DNA from: Pseudevernia furfuracea
Lineage: Eukaryota > Ascomycota > Lecanoromycetes > Lecanorales > Parmeliaceae
NCBI GenBank assembly: GCA_022315425.1
Contig: JAIUPT010000046.1
Span: 124,001-188,000 of the forward strand
Length of the DNA stretch: 64,000 nucleotides
Direction of reading: 5' to 3'
Positions 34,201 through 45,824 of this stretch are shown here, one piece after another (the first letter of the stretch is position 1; each line of letters opens with the position of its first letter). The notes under the pieces were generated by a model that saw nothing but the letters and a program-made list of their open reading frames with translations, did no database searches and was not told the origin of the DNA. The translations under genes were made by a program, and so were the position numbers.

Positions 34201-35575
34201 TAGATCTACTTCCAACGCCTACGGCAGACCGTAGCCCACATTTTTATGGTCCAAGAGGTTCTGCAGAAAGAACTCAAGATCAGTGATGTTGAGGCAATGA
34301 GGGCAGGTCTCTTTCCGAATGCGACAGATACTACCACTCCTGAAGACCAAATGTTGAAGGGCTTGAACAAGATGATCGCTGAAACAGAAAAGGACATTGA
34401 CACCTCAGATACAGTGTCAATCTTTTCCAATCCTGGTGAGCCAGTCAAAGTACCAAAAGCTGGCAAGAAGTCCAGCAACCTCGTCTCCAGATTCAGCAAG
34501 GTTCTCAAAGATTTAAAGAAGAATTCGAAGTGGTCAGAGCTCCGGGAGCGCACGCTGTGTAGTTGTGGTAGGCCAGCGGAAGAGCCATGGGTTACCAGCT
34601 GCTTGCATCTTTATTGCAAAGATTGTCTCACAAATCTGGCCTACGAAGCATCAGAGTCGGACCTAGATCAGACTGCATGTCACAAGTGTGCGACCATCTT
34701 CACGGAGAGCCAGCCTTGCGAGGGCGTGAAAGAATTGGAGATCCGGGATCTTTCGGCTTCGGTCTTTCAAGGCAACAAAGACAAAGCGCCAGAAAAGAAG
34801 AAGTTCAAGCTCACGATGAATTATGTCGACTCGAAGGAGCATGGGCTCGTACTGTCCACGAAGACGCTTGCTGTGAAAGAGCAGCTCGAAAAGTGGATCA
34901 GAGATGATCCTGACAGAAAGATCATCGTCTTTACCGAATGGTTGATGGTTATGCATGTTCTTTCAAGGGTCTGCCAGAAAGAAGGGTGGAAGTGTTGCCA
35001 TTACAATGGAAAGCTCTCCCACAAAGCACGCGACGAGTCCCTAAACGCCTTCCGCGATCCAACGTCTGAGGTCAAGATTTTGATCGCCTCCCTGAAATGT
35101 GGGGGTACAGGTAAGTCAACCCTTCGCTCAACTGTTTTATACCTAACTCCGCGAAGGCTTGAATTTGACTGTCGCCTCCAAGGTGATTTGCGTCGATCTC
35201 TGGTTCAATAGCTGCGTGGAACAGCAAGGTACCGCCGTTGCGAATTCATCATTTGCGTATACGCTAACAGTCGAAGCCTTTGCTCGCGTTCACCGCATCG
35301 GGCAGAAGGAAGAAACGTATATCACAAGATGCGTTGTTGAGGACACAGTCGATGAGCGACTGATCGAAATGCAGGAGAAGAAAAAGGACATCATCAGCAC
35401 TGCAATGGATGACAGATCTGTTATGGCCAATCTCACGATCCCGGAGCTTCTGAAGCTGTTCGGCCCTGTTGCCTACGACGAGAACAGCAAACCCTTCATC
35501 CTTGTAGACGATGAGCTTAAGCTCCGCTCAGAGAAGCCGACCGCTCCAAGAGCTGAGGAAGATTCTGCGACCTAG
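31250..35575 (+). CDS. SNF2-family RING translocase (Rad5/Rad16/Uls1-like), 1260 aa, 11 exons
   Basis: Exons: 31250-32946, 33035-33126, 33181-33301, 33347-33365, 33417-33546, 33607-33615, 33666-34056, 34107-34152, 34204-35110, 35157-35228, 35277-35575; total 1261 codons. The N-terminal 500 residues are acidic and disordered, with SUMO-interaction-like motifs (PVEISDTED, VIILSDEED, IIIFDDG) and a D-rich run. The ATPase has Walker A DEMGLGKTVQ (about 557-566), Walker B DEAQ (689-692) and SGTPIQNRLDELF. A C3HC4-like RING (CSCGRPAEEPWVTSCLHLYC to CHKC, about 955-998) lies before the helicase C lobe with IIVFTEWLMVMHVL and QQAFARVHRIGQ. Expected role: a DNA translocase with ubiquitin-ligase activity acting on chromatin or SUMOylated proteins. 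SIM-like motifs favour a Uls1-like role (inference). Exon 6 is 9 nt and exon 4 is 19 nt; both are required to restore conserved motifs. Confidence 0.9.
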
Positions 35576-35987
35576 ACCACTTAGTGGATAGGGTTTGGTG
35601 CTTGAGAGATGGGCGAATCTCTTTTCTTTCGACCTTCTTAACGTAATATAGCATGGTTATTGAGGCATTTTCCCACGGCATTCGCACTTTCTACAGCGCT
35701 TTCGCAGCATCTTCCCCATTTCATCTGATTCGCCGCACCGACTCAACGACATTGCACACCTTGTTGCGGCCCTCGTGGCCAAATACTCAGCTTCATGGCG
35801 GTAGTCAACCTTGGCAACGCAGACTGGCTTCGTGCTTGATCTGCCGTTACGACATTTTCAATCTGACTCTTCCATAGCTTCAATATAATTAATTCAACGA
35901 ATCTGTTCATTGCATATGTTCCCTATAATTGACCTTGAGATCTTGATAGCGCTAGTCCGAAAGTAGAAATTCACTTTAGATACGAGT

Positions 35988-36012
35988 ACGCGTGAGCGCG
36001 TTAGGAACGCGT
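35988..36012. promoter_or_regulatory. paired MluI cell-cycle boxes (MBF sites) in MCM6 promoter
   Basis: Two ACGCGT hexamers at 35988-35993 and 36007-36012, in an imperfect palindrome (CGTGAG-CGCGTT then AACGCG-TTCTCACG) 91-115 bp before the MCM6 start. ACGCGT is the MBF (Mbp1-Swi6) site of G1/S genes in ascomycetes. Confidence 0.7.
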
Positions 36013-36102
36013 TCTCACGCGCATCTCTTGCTTTTCCCCTCCAAATTGTAAAGAACACAATCACACACACTACTCTTTCCCAGCGCTGCAGCAGTCGCAA
36101 AC

Positions 36103-39100
36103 ATGTCTTCAATTGTTGATGGTCTTTTAGCTTCCGACAATCCAGATCTCGACCTCGCAGCAGGCTCCCGCAAGAAAGGTGCCCCAAAAACGTCCAACGG
36201 TCGAAGCCGAAGCGCCCAGCGATCGTCGATACCGCCATCAGAGAGCAATGGAGCGCTCAGCGATGTGGAAGGTTTCCCAGACGATGAGATTGTCGGTGTG
36301 CGAGGCACGGATCGGAACAGGCCTCGAGATCCTATGGCACGAGCTGTGCCCAAGGTAGTGGACCGTGTGGGCGAGAAAGTCGCTGAGGAATTTGAGAATT
36401 TCCTCGACCAGTACGCAGCCTTGACAGCGAGATAGATAGACAGAGCCCATCTAACACTTCCAGGTTCATCGAAGATATCACATTATCCGGCGCCCCACCA
36501 TCGAGCGCAATGACAAGCGATAAATACTACATTGCCCAGATTCACGGTCTCCGAATTTACAACCTTTCTACCCTCTACGTCGATTTTCAGCATCTCTTGT
36601 CATTGCAGAACCAGACCCTGGCAAATGCCATTGCAAACGACTACTACCGATACCTTCCCTTTCTCACACGAGCACTGCACAATCTGATCGCGAAGTACGA
36701 GTCACGGTATTTCAAGGAACACAGACAGCCTACAAGCGCTTCGTCGCAGACTGGGACATCCGTTGCGGGCAATGGGGTCAGCCAGGCCGAGACTCAAGGT
36801 TCGAGGACCACGAATCAGCAGACGGATAAGCTGTTTACATTGGCATTCTACAATCTACCTCTGATCTCAAGAATACGGCAGCTACGAACTGCCTCCGTTG
36901 GCAAGCTGCTCTCAATATCGGGCACTGTGACAAGGACCTCAGAAGTAAGGCCGGAACTCTATCTGGCCACTTTCATCTGCGAAGGATGTCGAACAGTCAT
37001 TTCCAATGTCGAGCAGACCTTCCGATATACCGAGCCGACTCAGTGCCCCAATTTGACCTGTGGGAACCGGCAAGGATGGCGTCTAGACATTCGGCAAAGC
37101 ACATTCGTGGATTGGCAGAAAGTCAGAATTCAAGAGAACAGCTCAGAAATACCCACAGGAAGCATGCCTCGAACAATGGATGTAATTCTACGAGGAGAGA
37201 TCGTGGACAGAGCGAAAGCTGGAGAAAAGTGTGTGTTTACTGGAACGCTAATTGTGGTGCCTGATGTGAGCCAGCTTGGACTTCCCGGTGTTCGACCAGA
37301 GGCCACAAGAGACAACCGAAACGCACCGAGAGGAGGCGACGCAGGAGGGAGTGGAGTCACTGGCCTCAAAGCCTTGGGAGTCCGCGATCTAACATATAGG
37401 ATGGCATTTCTATCATGCATGGTAACCCCAGATACTTCGACGCCAGGACAGGCAGCCAACCAACAACTCAATGGGCAAGCTGGGAACATTCTAGCCTCCC
37501 TGAACCAAACTGCTAGCATCGACCCTCAGGACTCGGGAGATCACGCGCAGGATGCGTACCTGCAATCATTGACTTCTTCTGAAATCGAGGATCTGAAGCA
37601 GATGGTGCATAGCGATCATATCTACTCGAGGCTGGTCAACTCCCTAGCGCCGATGGTCTACGGTCATGAGATAGTCAAGAAAGGTCTGCTACTTCAGCTC
37701 ATGGGCGGTGTCAGCAAAGTCACTCCAGAGGGAATGCAATTGAGAGGAGACTTGAACATCTGCATTGTTGGGGACCCTAGTACCAGCAAGAGTCAATTTC
37801 TCAAGTAAGTCCCGCGTGCATTCTTGGATCCCTGAAGCTGGAGACTAACCAGACCCTAGATACATCTGCTCCTTCCTCCCTCGCGCAGTTTACACCTCTG
37901 GTAAGGCCTCCTCCGCAGCCGGTCTCACAGCAGCGGTGGTCAAGGATGAGGAGACTGGTGAATTCACGATTGAAGCTGGTGCTCTCATGCTTGCGGATAA
38001 CGGCATTTGTGCTATTGACGAGTTTGACAAGATGGACATTGGCGACCAAGTAGCCATCCACGAAGCTATGGAGCAACAGACTATATCGATTGCCAAGGCT
38101 GGTATTCAAGCAACATTGAACGCGAGGACTAGTATTCTTGCTGCAGCAAATCCTGTGGGAGGACGGTACAATCGGAAGACCACGCTGAGGGCGAACATCA
38201 ATATGAGCGCACCTATCATGAGTCGTTTCGACTTGTTCTTCGTGATCCTGGACGAGTGCAACGAGAGCGTCGATCGGCATCTTGCGGAACACATCGTCAA
38301 CATTCACATGTTGCGAGATGACGCGGTGCAGCCCGAATTCACTACGGAACAATTACAGCGCTACATTCGTTTCGCAAGGACATTCAAGCCGGAATTTACT
38401 CCTGAAGCCAGAACGCTGCTGGTGGAAAAGTACAAAGAGCTCCGAGCTGATGACGCCCAAGGCGGTATCGGAAGAAACAGCTACCGCATCACTGTTAGGC
38501 AGTTGGAAAGTATGATTCGCCTGAGCGAAGCCATTGCAAAAGCCAATTGCGTGGATGATGTGACGCCAAATTTCGTCAGAGAGGCTTTCAACCTGCTGCG
38601 CCAGAGCATCATCAGCGTTGAGAAGGATGATGTGGAGGTTGAGGATGACGAAGACGAAGTTCTTAACAATGGTACCGCCAATGGGCATGCCCACGGCCCT
38701 GACCAAGACGGTGATTCTCCAACGGCTGACGGCGATGATGACGACCAAGATGGTGACGATCGACCAGACGGCGCAGCTGGGCGAGCATCACAGACACCTG
38801 CACCGCCACGCCGAAGAACGAAGATTACCTACGACAAGTACATGGCCATTCTCAACATGCTGGTGCGGAGGGTGAACGAGGATGAAATGACGACGGGCGA
38901 GGGTGTCGAGCACGAAGAGCTTGTGACCTGGTATCTCGAGCAGAAAGAAGAAGAGCTCAGCAGCGTTGAGGAAGCAGAAGAGGAGAAAGAGTTGGCAAGA
39001 AAAGTTATCAAGCGAATGGTCAAGGTATGTTCAACGATTCCTAGTAATTCCAGGAATCATCTGCTAATCGATAATGCAGGACAACATCTTCATGCAAATA

Positions 39101-39196
39101 CGGGGAGAAGGTCTCGACGGTGATGAAGGAAGCTCAAGAGATGCGGAGAAGGTCGTGTACGTCCTGCATCCGAATTGCGCCGTGGAGGAAATGTAG
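36103..39196 (+). CDS. MCM6: MCM6 replicative helicase subunit, 976 aa, 4 exons
   Basis: Exons 36103-36410, 36464-37804, 37860-39024 and 39080-39196 (introns 53-55 nt) sum to 977 codons. The MCM N-terminal domain includes LFTLAFYNLPLISRIRQLRT and a C4 zinc ribbon (CEGC at 275-278, then CPNLTC). The MCM6-typical FVDWQKVRIQE and GTLIVVPDVSQLGLPG follow. Walker A is GDPSTSKSQF (from about 539), Walker B CAIDEFDKM, and the arginine finger region SRFDLFFVI. A very acidic insert (about residues 820-880) and a C-terminal winged-helix-like end (DNIFMQIRGEG to VLHPNCAVEEM) close the protein. As part of Mcm2-7 it unwinds DNA at replication forks and is loaded at origins in G1. Intron 2 splits the codon directly after Walker A. 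Confidence 0.96.
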
Positions 39197-39635
39197 CGGA
39201 CTCATGGCAAGATATGTTGGCGTTTGGGGTCCAATACCCGGTCTCGCTGGGAATCAAGAGCATACGGGCATCTGGAACTGAGCGTTTGAATGGGATAATA
39301 CCTCAATAGCAGGCGAGACCAGAGAGTGTCTGTCACCTTTAGTACTGTAAATTATGCTCCTGACGCCCAAAGTTTTCTTGGATGTACCTGGAGATATCCC
39401 CAGCCAACCGGCTCTTTGCAGCTTTTTCGCAGTCAGAAGGCGTCATTGACCGTGGTGCAGGAGAGGATTTGTTGACATCCATCCAAATGATCTGTCCCAA
39501 CGTATAGGAGATCCCAATGGAGCCTTTTTTCGCAGAGACGTTGCGATACCCGCGCGCAACTGGCTACCTGATACCCCATCAATCACCATCTTGATACATG
39601 CGACATCCGAAACCTGGAGATAAATAGACACCCCC

Positions 39636-40445
39636 ATGATCCAATTCTCCGCCACCACCACCACACAAGTGCTCCTCGCGCTCTTCTTCCTCGCACTCAC
39701 TTGCCACGCCCTTCCCGCCCTCAACACGAACCAATCACATCCGGTACTACCATCCGGCAACTCCAGCGCATCCGATGTGATAATCCCGCACTGTAAGTGA
39801 GTGGGACCTCGGTTCCCATCCCTCCTTTCCCCGTCTCCACCCCGTCAAAAAAAGGTCGCCGGACAAAAAAATGCGAGTAAAACACCAAACAAAGCCTCTG
39901 TGCACCATTTTTTCCTCCTTGCGTCCCTTCAGACCCCCTCTCCTCTGACACAGACACCGGTCCCGTGGTGTGACAGGTTTTCTCCCAAGCGCCCTGCGCG
40001 CCCTGGTCCGGGAGAGCCCGACTTCCGGCTACCGGTACCGGTTTCAGCCGGAACCCCCGACGCGGGGGGGGGGGGTCCAGGTGCCCAAAAGGGGTGGCGC
40101 GCGGGGGGGACTGCCTGGTGCTGCTGAGCTGCGAGAACGACTTCGACGCCGACACCTTCGGCTACGCGGACGTGTTGCAGGAGGCCAGGTTCCTGGTCGA
40201 CCAGGTGAGTTCAGTTCAAGCCGGAGAGAGAGAGACCCCGAGCCTACGTGGAATTCGTGGTCGCGAACCGAGTTGTTCAGTGGATTGACTTTTTGGGGCG
40301 GGAGTGCGTGGACGTAGCGGAAGGGGAGGTGCCCTGGGGCGGAGTGGCGAAGATTGGGACCGTGGGGTCCTTCTACGTGTCCGTGAACGGGCGGCTCAAA
40401 CCTGAGGATGTGAGCCCCGCTGGGTTGGAAATCATCACCTCCTAG
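39636..40445 (+). CDS. small secreted cysteine-containing protein, 149 aa, 3 exons
   Basis: Exons 39636-39796, 40081-40204 and 40281-40445 sum to 150 codons. The N-terminus has a short polar start, a hydrophobic core VLLALFFLALTCHA and a likely cleavage after ALA/LPA (about residue 25-28). The mature part has an NNS-type glycosylation site, then HCKCPKG, GDCLVLLSCENDFDAD, WIDFLGRECVDVAEG and VGSFYVSVNGRL, giving five mature cysteines. The family was not recognised; size, signal peptide and cysteines fit a secreted fungal effector-type or surface protein. Intron 1 is 284 nt, long for this window, C/G-rich, and contains a G12-type run just before the acceptor, so length error is possible there. 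Exon 3 begins at 40281 because nearer acceptors would leave an intron under 30 nt. Confidence 0.65.
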
Positions 40446-40732
40446 GCTCAGTCGAGTATGCTATATGAAACGGGATGAAAAAGATTTGATCGAGCAGGCT
40501 ACAGCCTCAATTGATAACCCTTTCTGCGTCCTCTGATCAGCTGTCCCAGATTTGACGTTTTCTCGGCTTTCAACCCTCAGTCCCTTTGGTTTTTGGGGGG
40601 GGGGTTTTCACACTGCAATACGGATACCAGTCTCGACTCCAAGCATTATCATACCGGAAGTTCAGTCGGGCGAAATGACGTTCCCAGCGACTTCTTGCTC
40701 CGAGACTCGTGGGCTTGAAACTTTCCCCACGG

Positions 40733-41263
40733 TCACTCGCTTTGGCTTGTCGCGGCCACATAAGGTATACCTTGACACGTTTCCCGTACCAAGAAAAAAC
40801 ACCGCTCCAACATACATACTCCTTGTGGTGGCCGCATGCACATTCCAACCCGCCCAAAAGAACCCCGTTTCGTCGTTGCCTCAAAAAACGAAATGGAATG
40901 CTCAAAGTTTTCGTCTACCACAAAAGTGTGCAAAGGAAACTTTGATGGGGTCATCTTCAAAGCCCGCGCGCGGACCAAGTCGACAACATCCGAGAGTGTT
41001 CTCCGCGAACCCCGTGCGAAGGAATCTCCTTCGGGGTAGAAGGCAGCTTCGTCTGCAAATCCCATCGGTTTAGCAAGGAGATTGTCGATGTTTGTACGAA
41101 ACGCAGAAAAGCGCGTCTGGGACCGCGCGGAAAGCGGAACGAGCTCAGCACAAGGTTCTTTTACGTACGGAGCAAGCGTGAACGCGGCTGTGTGGCTCAA
41201 GCTCTTGAGACTTTGACATGAATATAAAACTTGCCACGGTGAGCACCCGCAGAGGAGTGTCAT
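40733..41263 (-). CDS. doubtful ORF, 176 aa, function unknown
   Basis: An uninterrupted minus-strand frame reading TRFSAFRTNIDNLLAKPMGF, FYPEGDSFARGSRRTLSDVV, PSKFPLHTFVVDENFEHSIS and VCMLERCFFLVRETCQGIPY. Composition looks protein-like, better than the overlapping plus-strand frame (40552-41073), but there is no known motif. The start region (MTLLCGCSPWQVLY) is not convincing as a leader. Could be a decayed gene or one exon of an unseen model: a GTATAC donor-like site lies near the C-terminus. Confidence 0.3.
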   Translation of the reverse strand: MTLLCGCSPWQVLYSCQSLKSLSHTAAFTLAPYVKEPCAELVPLSARSQTRFSAFRTNIDNLLAKPMGFADEAAFYPEGDSFARGSRRTLSDVVDLVRARALKMTPSKFPLHTFVVDENFEHSISFFEATTKRGSFGRVGMCMRPPQGVCMLERCFFLVRETCQGIPYVAATSQSE

Positions 41264-41501
41264 TCTAACACAGAAGAAGAACTCTTCAGAAATAGAGTCT
41301 ATGAGTTAACGCAGAGGATAATCTTGAAATTGGCCGGAGTGTTTGGGTCGATATCTATCAGAACACATCGTGAGGTACATTACGCTATAAGTAATCCCTA
41401 GCGATCGGTGCGGTAAACCTTGATTCGATTTATAAAAAAAAAATCGTTTCAAACCCGATTACAGTATATTCGGACGGGATTGAACGTTGGGAGTTCGAAG
41501 A

Positions 41502-42572
41502 TCAGGCCGAATTTCCAGCATTTTTCAGCTCCGGTATGACTCCGACCACCTCCTTCAACACTTCTGGTATGACAGCTCCAGCATCTCCTTGGAAGAACCA
41601 GTCTCCATCACGCAGCCGCGTGATAGGCTCCTCCATCTCTGGTTGGTCCAGGTTGAACACAGCGATCCTAGCCCCAGCGACCCTTGCCGCGTGTATATAA
41701 TTTGCCGCAGGCCATACTTGCGCACTCGTCCCCACTACTAGCATGAGGTCAACCTTACCGCCGTCCAGCCATTTGTGTATCCGATCAATGGCGGGCATTG
41801 GTATAGGCTCTCCGAACCAGACTACAGCAGGCCGTAGAAGAGACTGACACTGTGGGCAATGGAGAAGATCCTCTCGGGGTATGTCTTTCAGCGGGTACTT
41901 GACGTCAGAGATATCGTGCTCCTCGGTCACCTCAAGAGCTGGGACGAGAGGATCTGCAAAGTTATCAAAATCGACGTATGAGCACAGAGTGTTGGTGCAT
42001 TTCACATCAAACAAAGATCCGTGAATGGATTGAATGTTCTCGGCAGGGTGCTTCGCTCTTTGAGAAAGCACTTTTCCCCGATGTCAGCGCACTGCCGTCT
42101 CGGATTCTGTAGTTCGCTTACTATCTATGTTCTGGCTTATGGCCAGGAAATGCGGCTTTTTTGCTGCCAATTTGGCTAGCGCCACATGCGCTCTATTCGG
42201 CGTTGCTTTGAGCGCAAGATGTCTCCGATGGTTGTAGAATTGCCATGCGAAACTTGGATCTCGATTAAATGCTTCTGGTGTTGCCAGCTCTGTGGCGTCG
42301 TGTTCCCTCCAGAAGCCGCCAGCACCACGAAAGGTCGGCACACCTGATGCTGCTGATAACCCCGCGCCAAAGAGGGCCAAGATGCGAGTGGAAGACTTGA
42401 GATGCTCTACGAAGGAGACGTAGAGCTCCAGGGGAATGTCGAGCGTCGCGAGGGGCAAAGTGCCCGTTGGAATCTTGCGCAGCTGCTGCTTTGCATATCT
42501 CTTGCGCAACTCTTCGGCGAACTTTGAGGGGAGCTTAGGCCTCGAGGGAAGTTGCGAGTGATTTGCTGTCAT
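41502..42572 (-). CDS. class III (SIRT5/CobB-like) sirtuin, 339 aa, 2 exons
   Basis: Exons 42572-42122 and 42070-41502 (51-nt intron) sum to 340 codons. NAD-binding GAGLSAASGVPTFRG lies at 69-83, SQNID at 145-149 spans the intron, the catalytic histidine is in SIHG (H167), zinc ligands are C174, C179, C221 and C224, and VVWFGEPIP and VVGTSAQVWP follow. The FYNHRR segment (111-116) keeps the Tyr-x-x-Arg pair that in human SIRT5 (Y102/R105) and E. coli CobB binds the acidic acyl group. The enzyme may therefore remove succinyl/malonyl/glutaryl groups from lysine, with NAD as co-substrate; that is inference from family knowledge. No clear mitochondrial presequence is seen. It ends about 520 bp before the transposon island. 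Confidence 0.92.
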
Positions 42573-43091
42573 TTCTTATATCATTTTTACACAGTGGAAA
42601 GGTGGAGCAAACTCCCACTAGTTATAAGGATTCTGAAAGTGAGGGACTTTTATGCCGTAGCAGAAGAGGAATATTATTATACCATAGGGACTGTAAAAGT
42701 GAAGATGTTAAAAGTATTCCATTCTGGAATTGAGCCAGACTATATACTACTCCGTCGCATAGAGTATCTAAGTACAGGAAGCTCCTAGCGAGTGCGGAAC
42801 GAGACCGCTGCCAAGCCAATACTAAACAAGGCAACATAGCCGAAACATCAACATCTGATTGTCGTCGGGGAACCCTTCGAACACGCTCGGCATACGCAAA
42901 AGCCCCAGCTCCACCCAGCTCTTTCGAAAAAAAACCCGCCGAGCTGTATCCCGGTCGATACCATCTCCTCTCCTCCTCGTAGATTGAAATGCATGATGGA
43001 TCAGAGCATTCCAAAGATCCCGCCGCCAACGTTTCCAAGACGGGGTACTCTATCGGGTGCCGCCGAATTTTCCGGAAACTCGATATACGTA
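42573..43091. other. intergenic flank of the transposon island
   Basis: AT-rich near 42660-42780, otherwise ordinary. No gene supported. Confidence 0.5.
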
Positions 43092-43114
43092 ACTCGTAAC
43101 TCCTCAAGCATCGC
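43092..43114 (+). repeat. left copy of perfect 23-bp direct repeat flanking the island
   Basis: Starts ACTCGTAACTCC and ends AGCATCGC. Identical over 23 bp to 56747-56769, and differs immediately on both outer and inner sides. The two copies bracket 13.6 kb of transposon sequence. Confidence 0.9.
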
Positions 43115-43849
43115 TTCCATCAGCCCAGCCCAGCCCAGCCTAGGGCCTTGGGCTGGGGCTGGGGCTGACTCTGGAGAGACATGGCTAGGGCGGGGCGGGG
43201 CTAAGGGCTAGTTTGGCTAGGGCTGGGCTAGCCCGGGCGGATCTAAGGTAAGCGAGCCAACCAGAAGAAGGCTTGACAACGCTAGCACTAGTCCCCTACT
43301 ACAAATTATCTACGTGTTCAAAGAAAATTGACAGAACCTCCACGAAACAGGCCATGAAAGAAAAAATTGATAACTGTAGAGCTCTATAATTGTACTCCTC
43401 ACTCGTAACGCTTTCGAACGACTGAACTGTGTCAGAAACACGTCTTCACTCGACTTATAATGAATCTCAGCACGCGAGACTAATTCACAGTCTCGAGAGA
43501 AGACGATGTAGAAGTAAGACAAGACATGACTTAACGATATAACTTTATCTTTTGTTAGTTAATGCTATTTGTAGTAATAACGTGCGACGTTGAAGATAAG
43601 GAGAAAGATGAGAAGAAAGTAATTAATAACTAGATTATTAATGAAGAGAATTAGATATCTTGATCAAGAAAGTATAAAGATAATTGATTGAATAATTAAA
43701 AAAAGTCGATCACGAAGAACTCTAAAAATCTCAAATCAGCTATGTTCGATAATTAATCGAATCGAATATTGATTTCTCAGCTGGTTTCTCAGCTGTTTCA
43801 TCAGCTGAGTTGATCGCTGAGTGCTATTTTGATATTTTATAGAACTCAC

Positions 43850-45312
43850 GCACGAAGACACTCACACGTCTCGATCGTATTATTCTTTAACGAGCTTCTA
43901 ATAAGCGTGATCAATCGCTCTGCGCTGTTAAAGACTCGCTCGCACTCTAAAGACATCGTCGATATAACGAGCATATTTTATTTAAGTCTCGTCACAGTCT
44001 GATTAGTGTGATCTCTTTATTAGTCGATAATATCGAAATCTGAGCAGTCTCTACTGCTGATACGATTATCGAGCTCGCAGTAGATCGTATAGCTATCTTC
44101 ACTGAAGTCGATATCATTATTCGACACGTCGAGAAAGTGATCAAATGCGATAAAGTCGCGAGAAATAGATGCTACAGCAATCGACGTAACAGTGAATATG
44201 TCTGCTTTAACGTTCTTATAATAAGTATTTTATAGTGTTTGCACGGCGTTCTTCTTATGATCTAATAACGCTGGACAATTAAGCTCGATTCACTTTCATC
44301 TCTTTATAGAATACATTATCACTGCGACGATATAAGCAGAAGACTCATTAATAAGATCTTAATACTTTTTTAGCTTTATAACACAATTATTAAGCGAGTG
44401 AAAAAGATACTTAAACTTATTAATAACGTATAGTTTCGACTTCGCAATAACAGTAAAATTTCTTTAATATTCTTTTATTCGCTTGATAAGAAGCTTTATA
44501 ATAGATAAGCACTCTCACAATCGATTATAAGTATCGAATTTCGCGTTGTCTTCGAGTCGAGCAGTGACGTCTTTAAAAGGTTTTAAAAGCTTCAGTATCT
44601 GAGTTAGTGTATCTCAATCGTTGAGACTGAGTGTGTCGTCTCTAATTAAGTCATCGTTATTATTCTCCTCGCGAGACTTCTTTATAGACTTTTAATATTC
44701 AACGCAGAATCGATCAATTTTATATCGTAGTCTTATTGCTCGCTCGATCATCGTATAGACGAAGTTTTATCGCGTCGCGTTGTTAGACTATATCATAAGA
44801 TCTTCGAAGAGGTCAACGATAGTCATGACATCACACTCAATCGCGCGAAATCTCTCGCGTCTTTGAGAGCTGCTGCGAATGAACTTAACGATGTTATATA
44901 ATTTATCTAGAGAACCGCGTTTTCTTTATATATTCAATAGTTTTCGTTCATGTTTTAACTTCGTAACGACGAGAACCTCTACTATAAAAGCGTTAGAATC
45001 GATATTAAATAGAAGTGCTTAAGCGGCGAGATTCATGATGTGATCGAGATAGCGAAGTCGTCGTGTCTTCTTTTCGAGATCAGAGCGTACGACTTTGAGT
45101 ATCGCATCAACGCATATGTTATTGAATTTAACGTTGTCAAGAACGAAGTATTCTAGTCGACGAGCTATGTCATAGTCTCGAATAATTGCAATCATCTCTT
45201 GAGTCATATTTTCATCGAAATGAGAGTCATATATACGTCTAATAACTAGCATAATGGTGCGCGAATTCCCATTGTGATTAATGAAATGACTGATAACAGC
45301 TAAGAAGATCAT
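43850..45312 (-). pseudogene. hAT transposase relic
   Basis: A readable block at 45312-45019 encodes HFINHNGNSRTIMLVIRRIY, YDIARRLEYFVLDNVKFNN and RRLRYLDHIMNLAA, matching the RNase-H-fold core of fungal Restless/Tol1-type hAT transposases in order and spacing. About 1 kb further on (about 44000-43850) the frame reads MSLECERVFNSAERLITLIR, then NNTIETCECLRA, which is the C-terminal hAT dimerisation motif. TAA/TGA stops lie between and after these. Substitutions are consistent with RIP. The N-terminal part, with any BED zinc finger, should lie in the right fragment (56028-56600) but could not be recognised. Confidence 0.75.
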
Positions 45313-45630
45313 GTTATTTTCAGAAGTTCATAGATCGAAAGAGAGATATATATTGCTTTTGCTTTGACGAAGCATCTCTTTCACAACGACTTTATACTCT
45401 TAAAATGCGTTCAAAATTCACTTGCGAATAATAGTACTGAAAGTCGATAGATGCTTCACGAGGGTCTTTGAGAATAATTCAAGCAGATCTCTAAAGAACT
45501 AATTGTTATATACGAAAAATGCGATATGCATAATAACAATTCATCGAATAAAGAAGTATTTCATCTTTTTTACAAGATCAAGATCTATAAGAGATCTAAA
45601 TCGAGATTCAGTCTATAGTTGCTTCGTAAC

Positions 45631-45824
45631 TGTAAGGATCGTACTGTGATGATAATCGTAGTGTAGTATATAACGAAGATAACAAGCTGAGGAGCAACTA
45701 TGGACTGAGAGAGAGATCATATATATATGACGAAGTGAATCTGCCAAGACACGCTAAGTCTGATAGGGCTAGCGTAGGTGTCAAAGGTACGAGGTGTCAA
45801 GGGATGCAGAGTACGCTCGTAACA
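45631..45824 (-). repeat. 3' LTR of element B, 194 bp
   Basis: TG..CA ends; preceded by GTAAC. Pairs with the split copy 48749-48883 / 55964-56022. Confidence 0.9.

Noticed and set aside
40552..41073. 173-codon plus-strand ORF
   Set aside because: No ATG-supported start or motif; overlaps a better minus-strand frame.
1..42572. Secondary-metabolite gene cluster
   Set aside because: Only an isolated oxidoreductase and a dead hydrolase; no synthase, P450, transporter or regulator.
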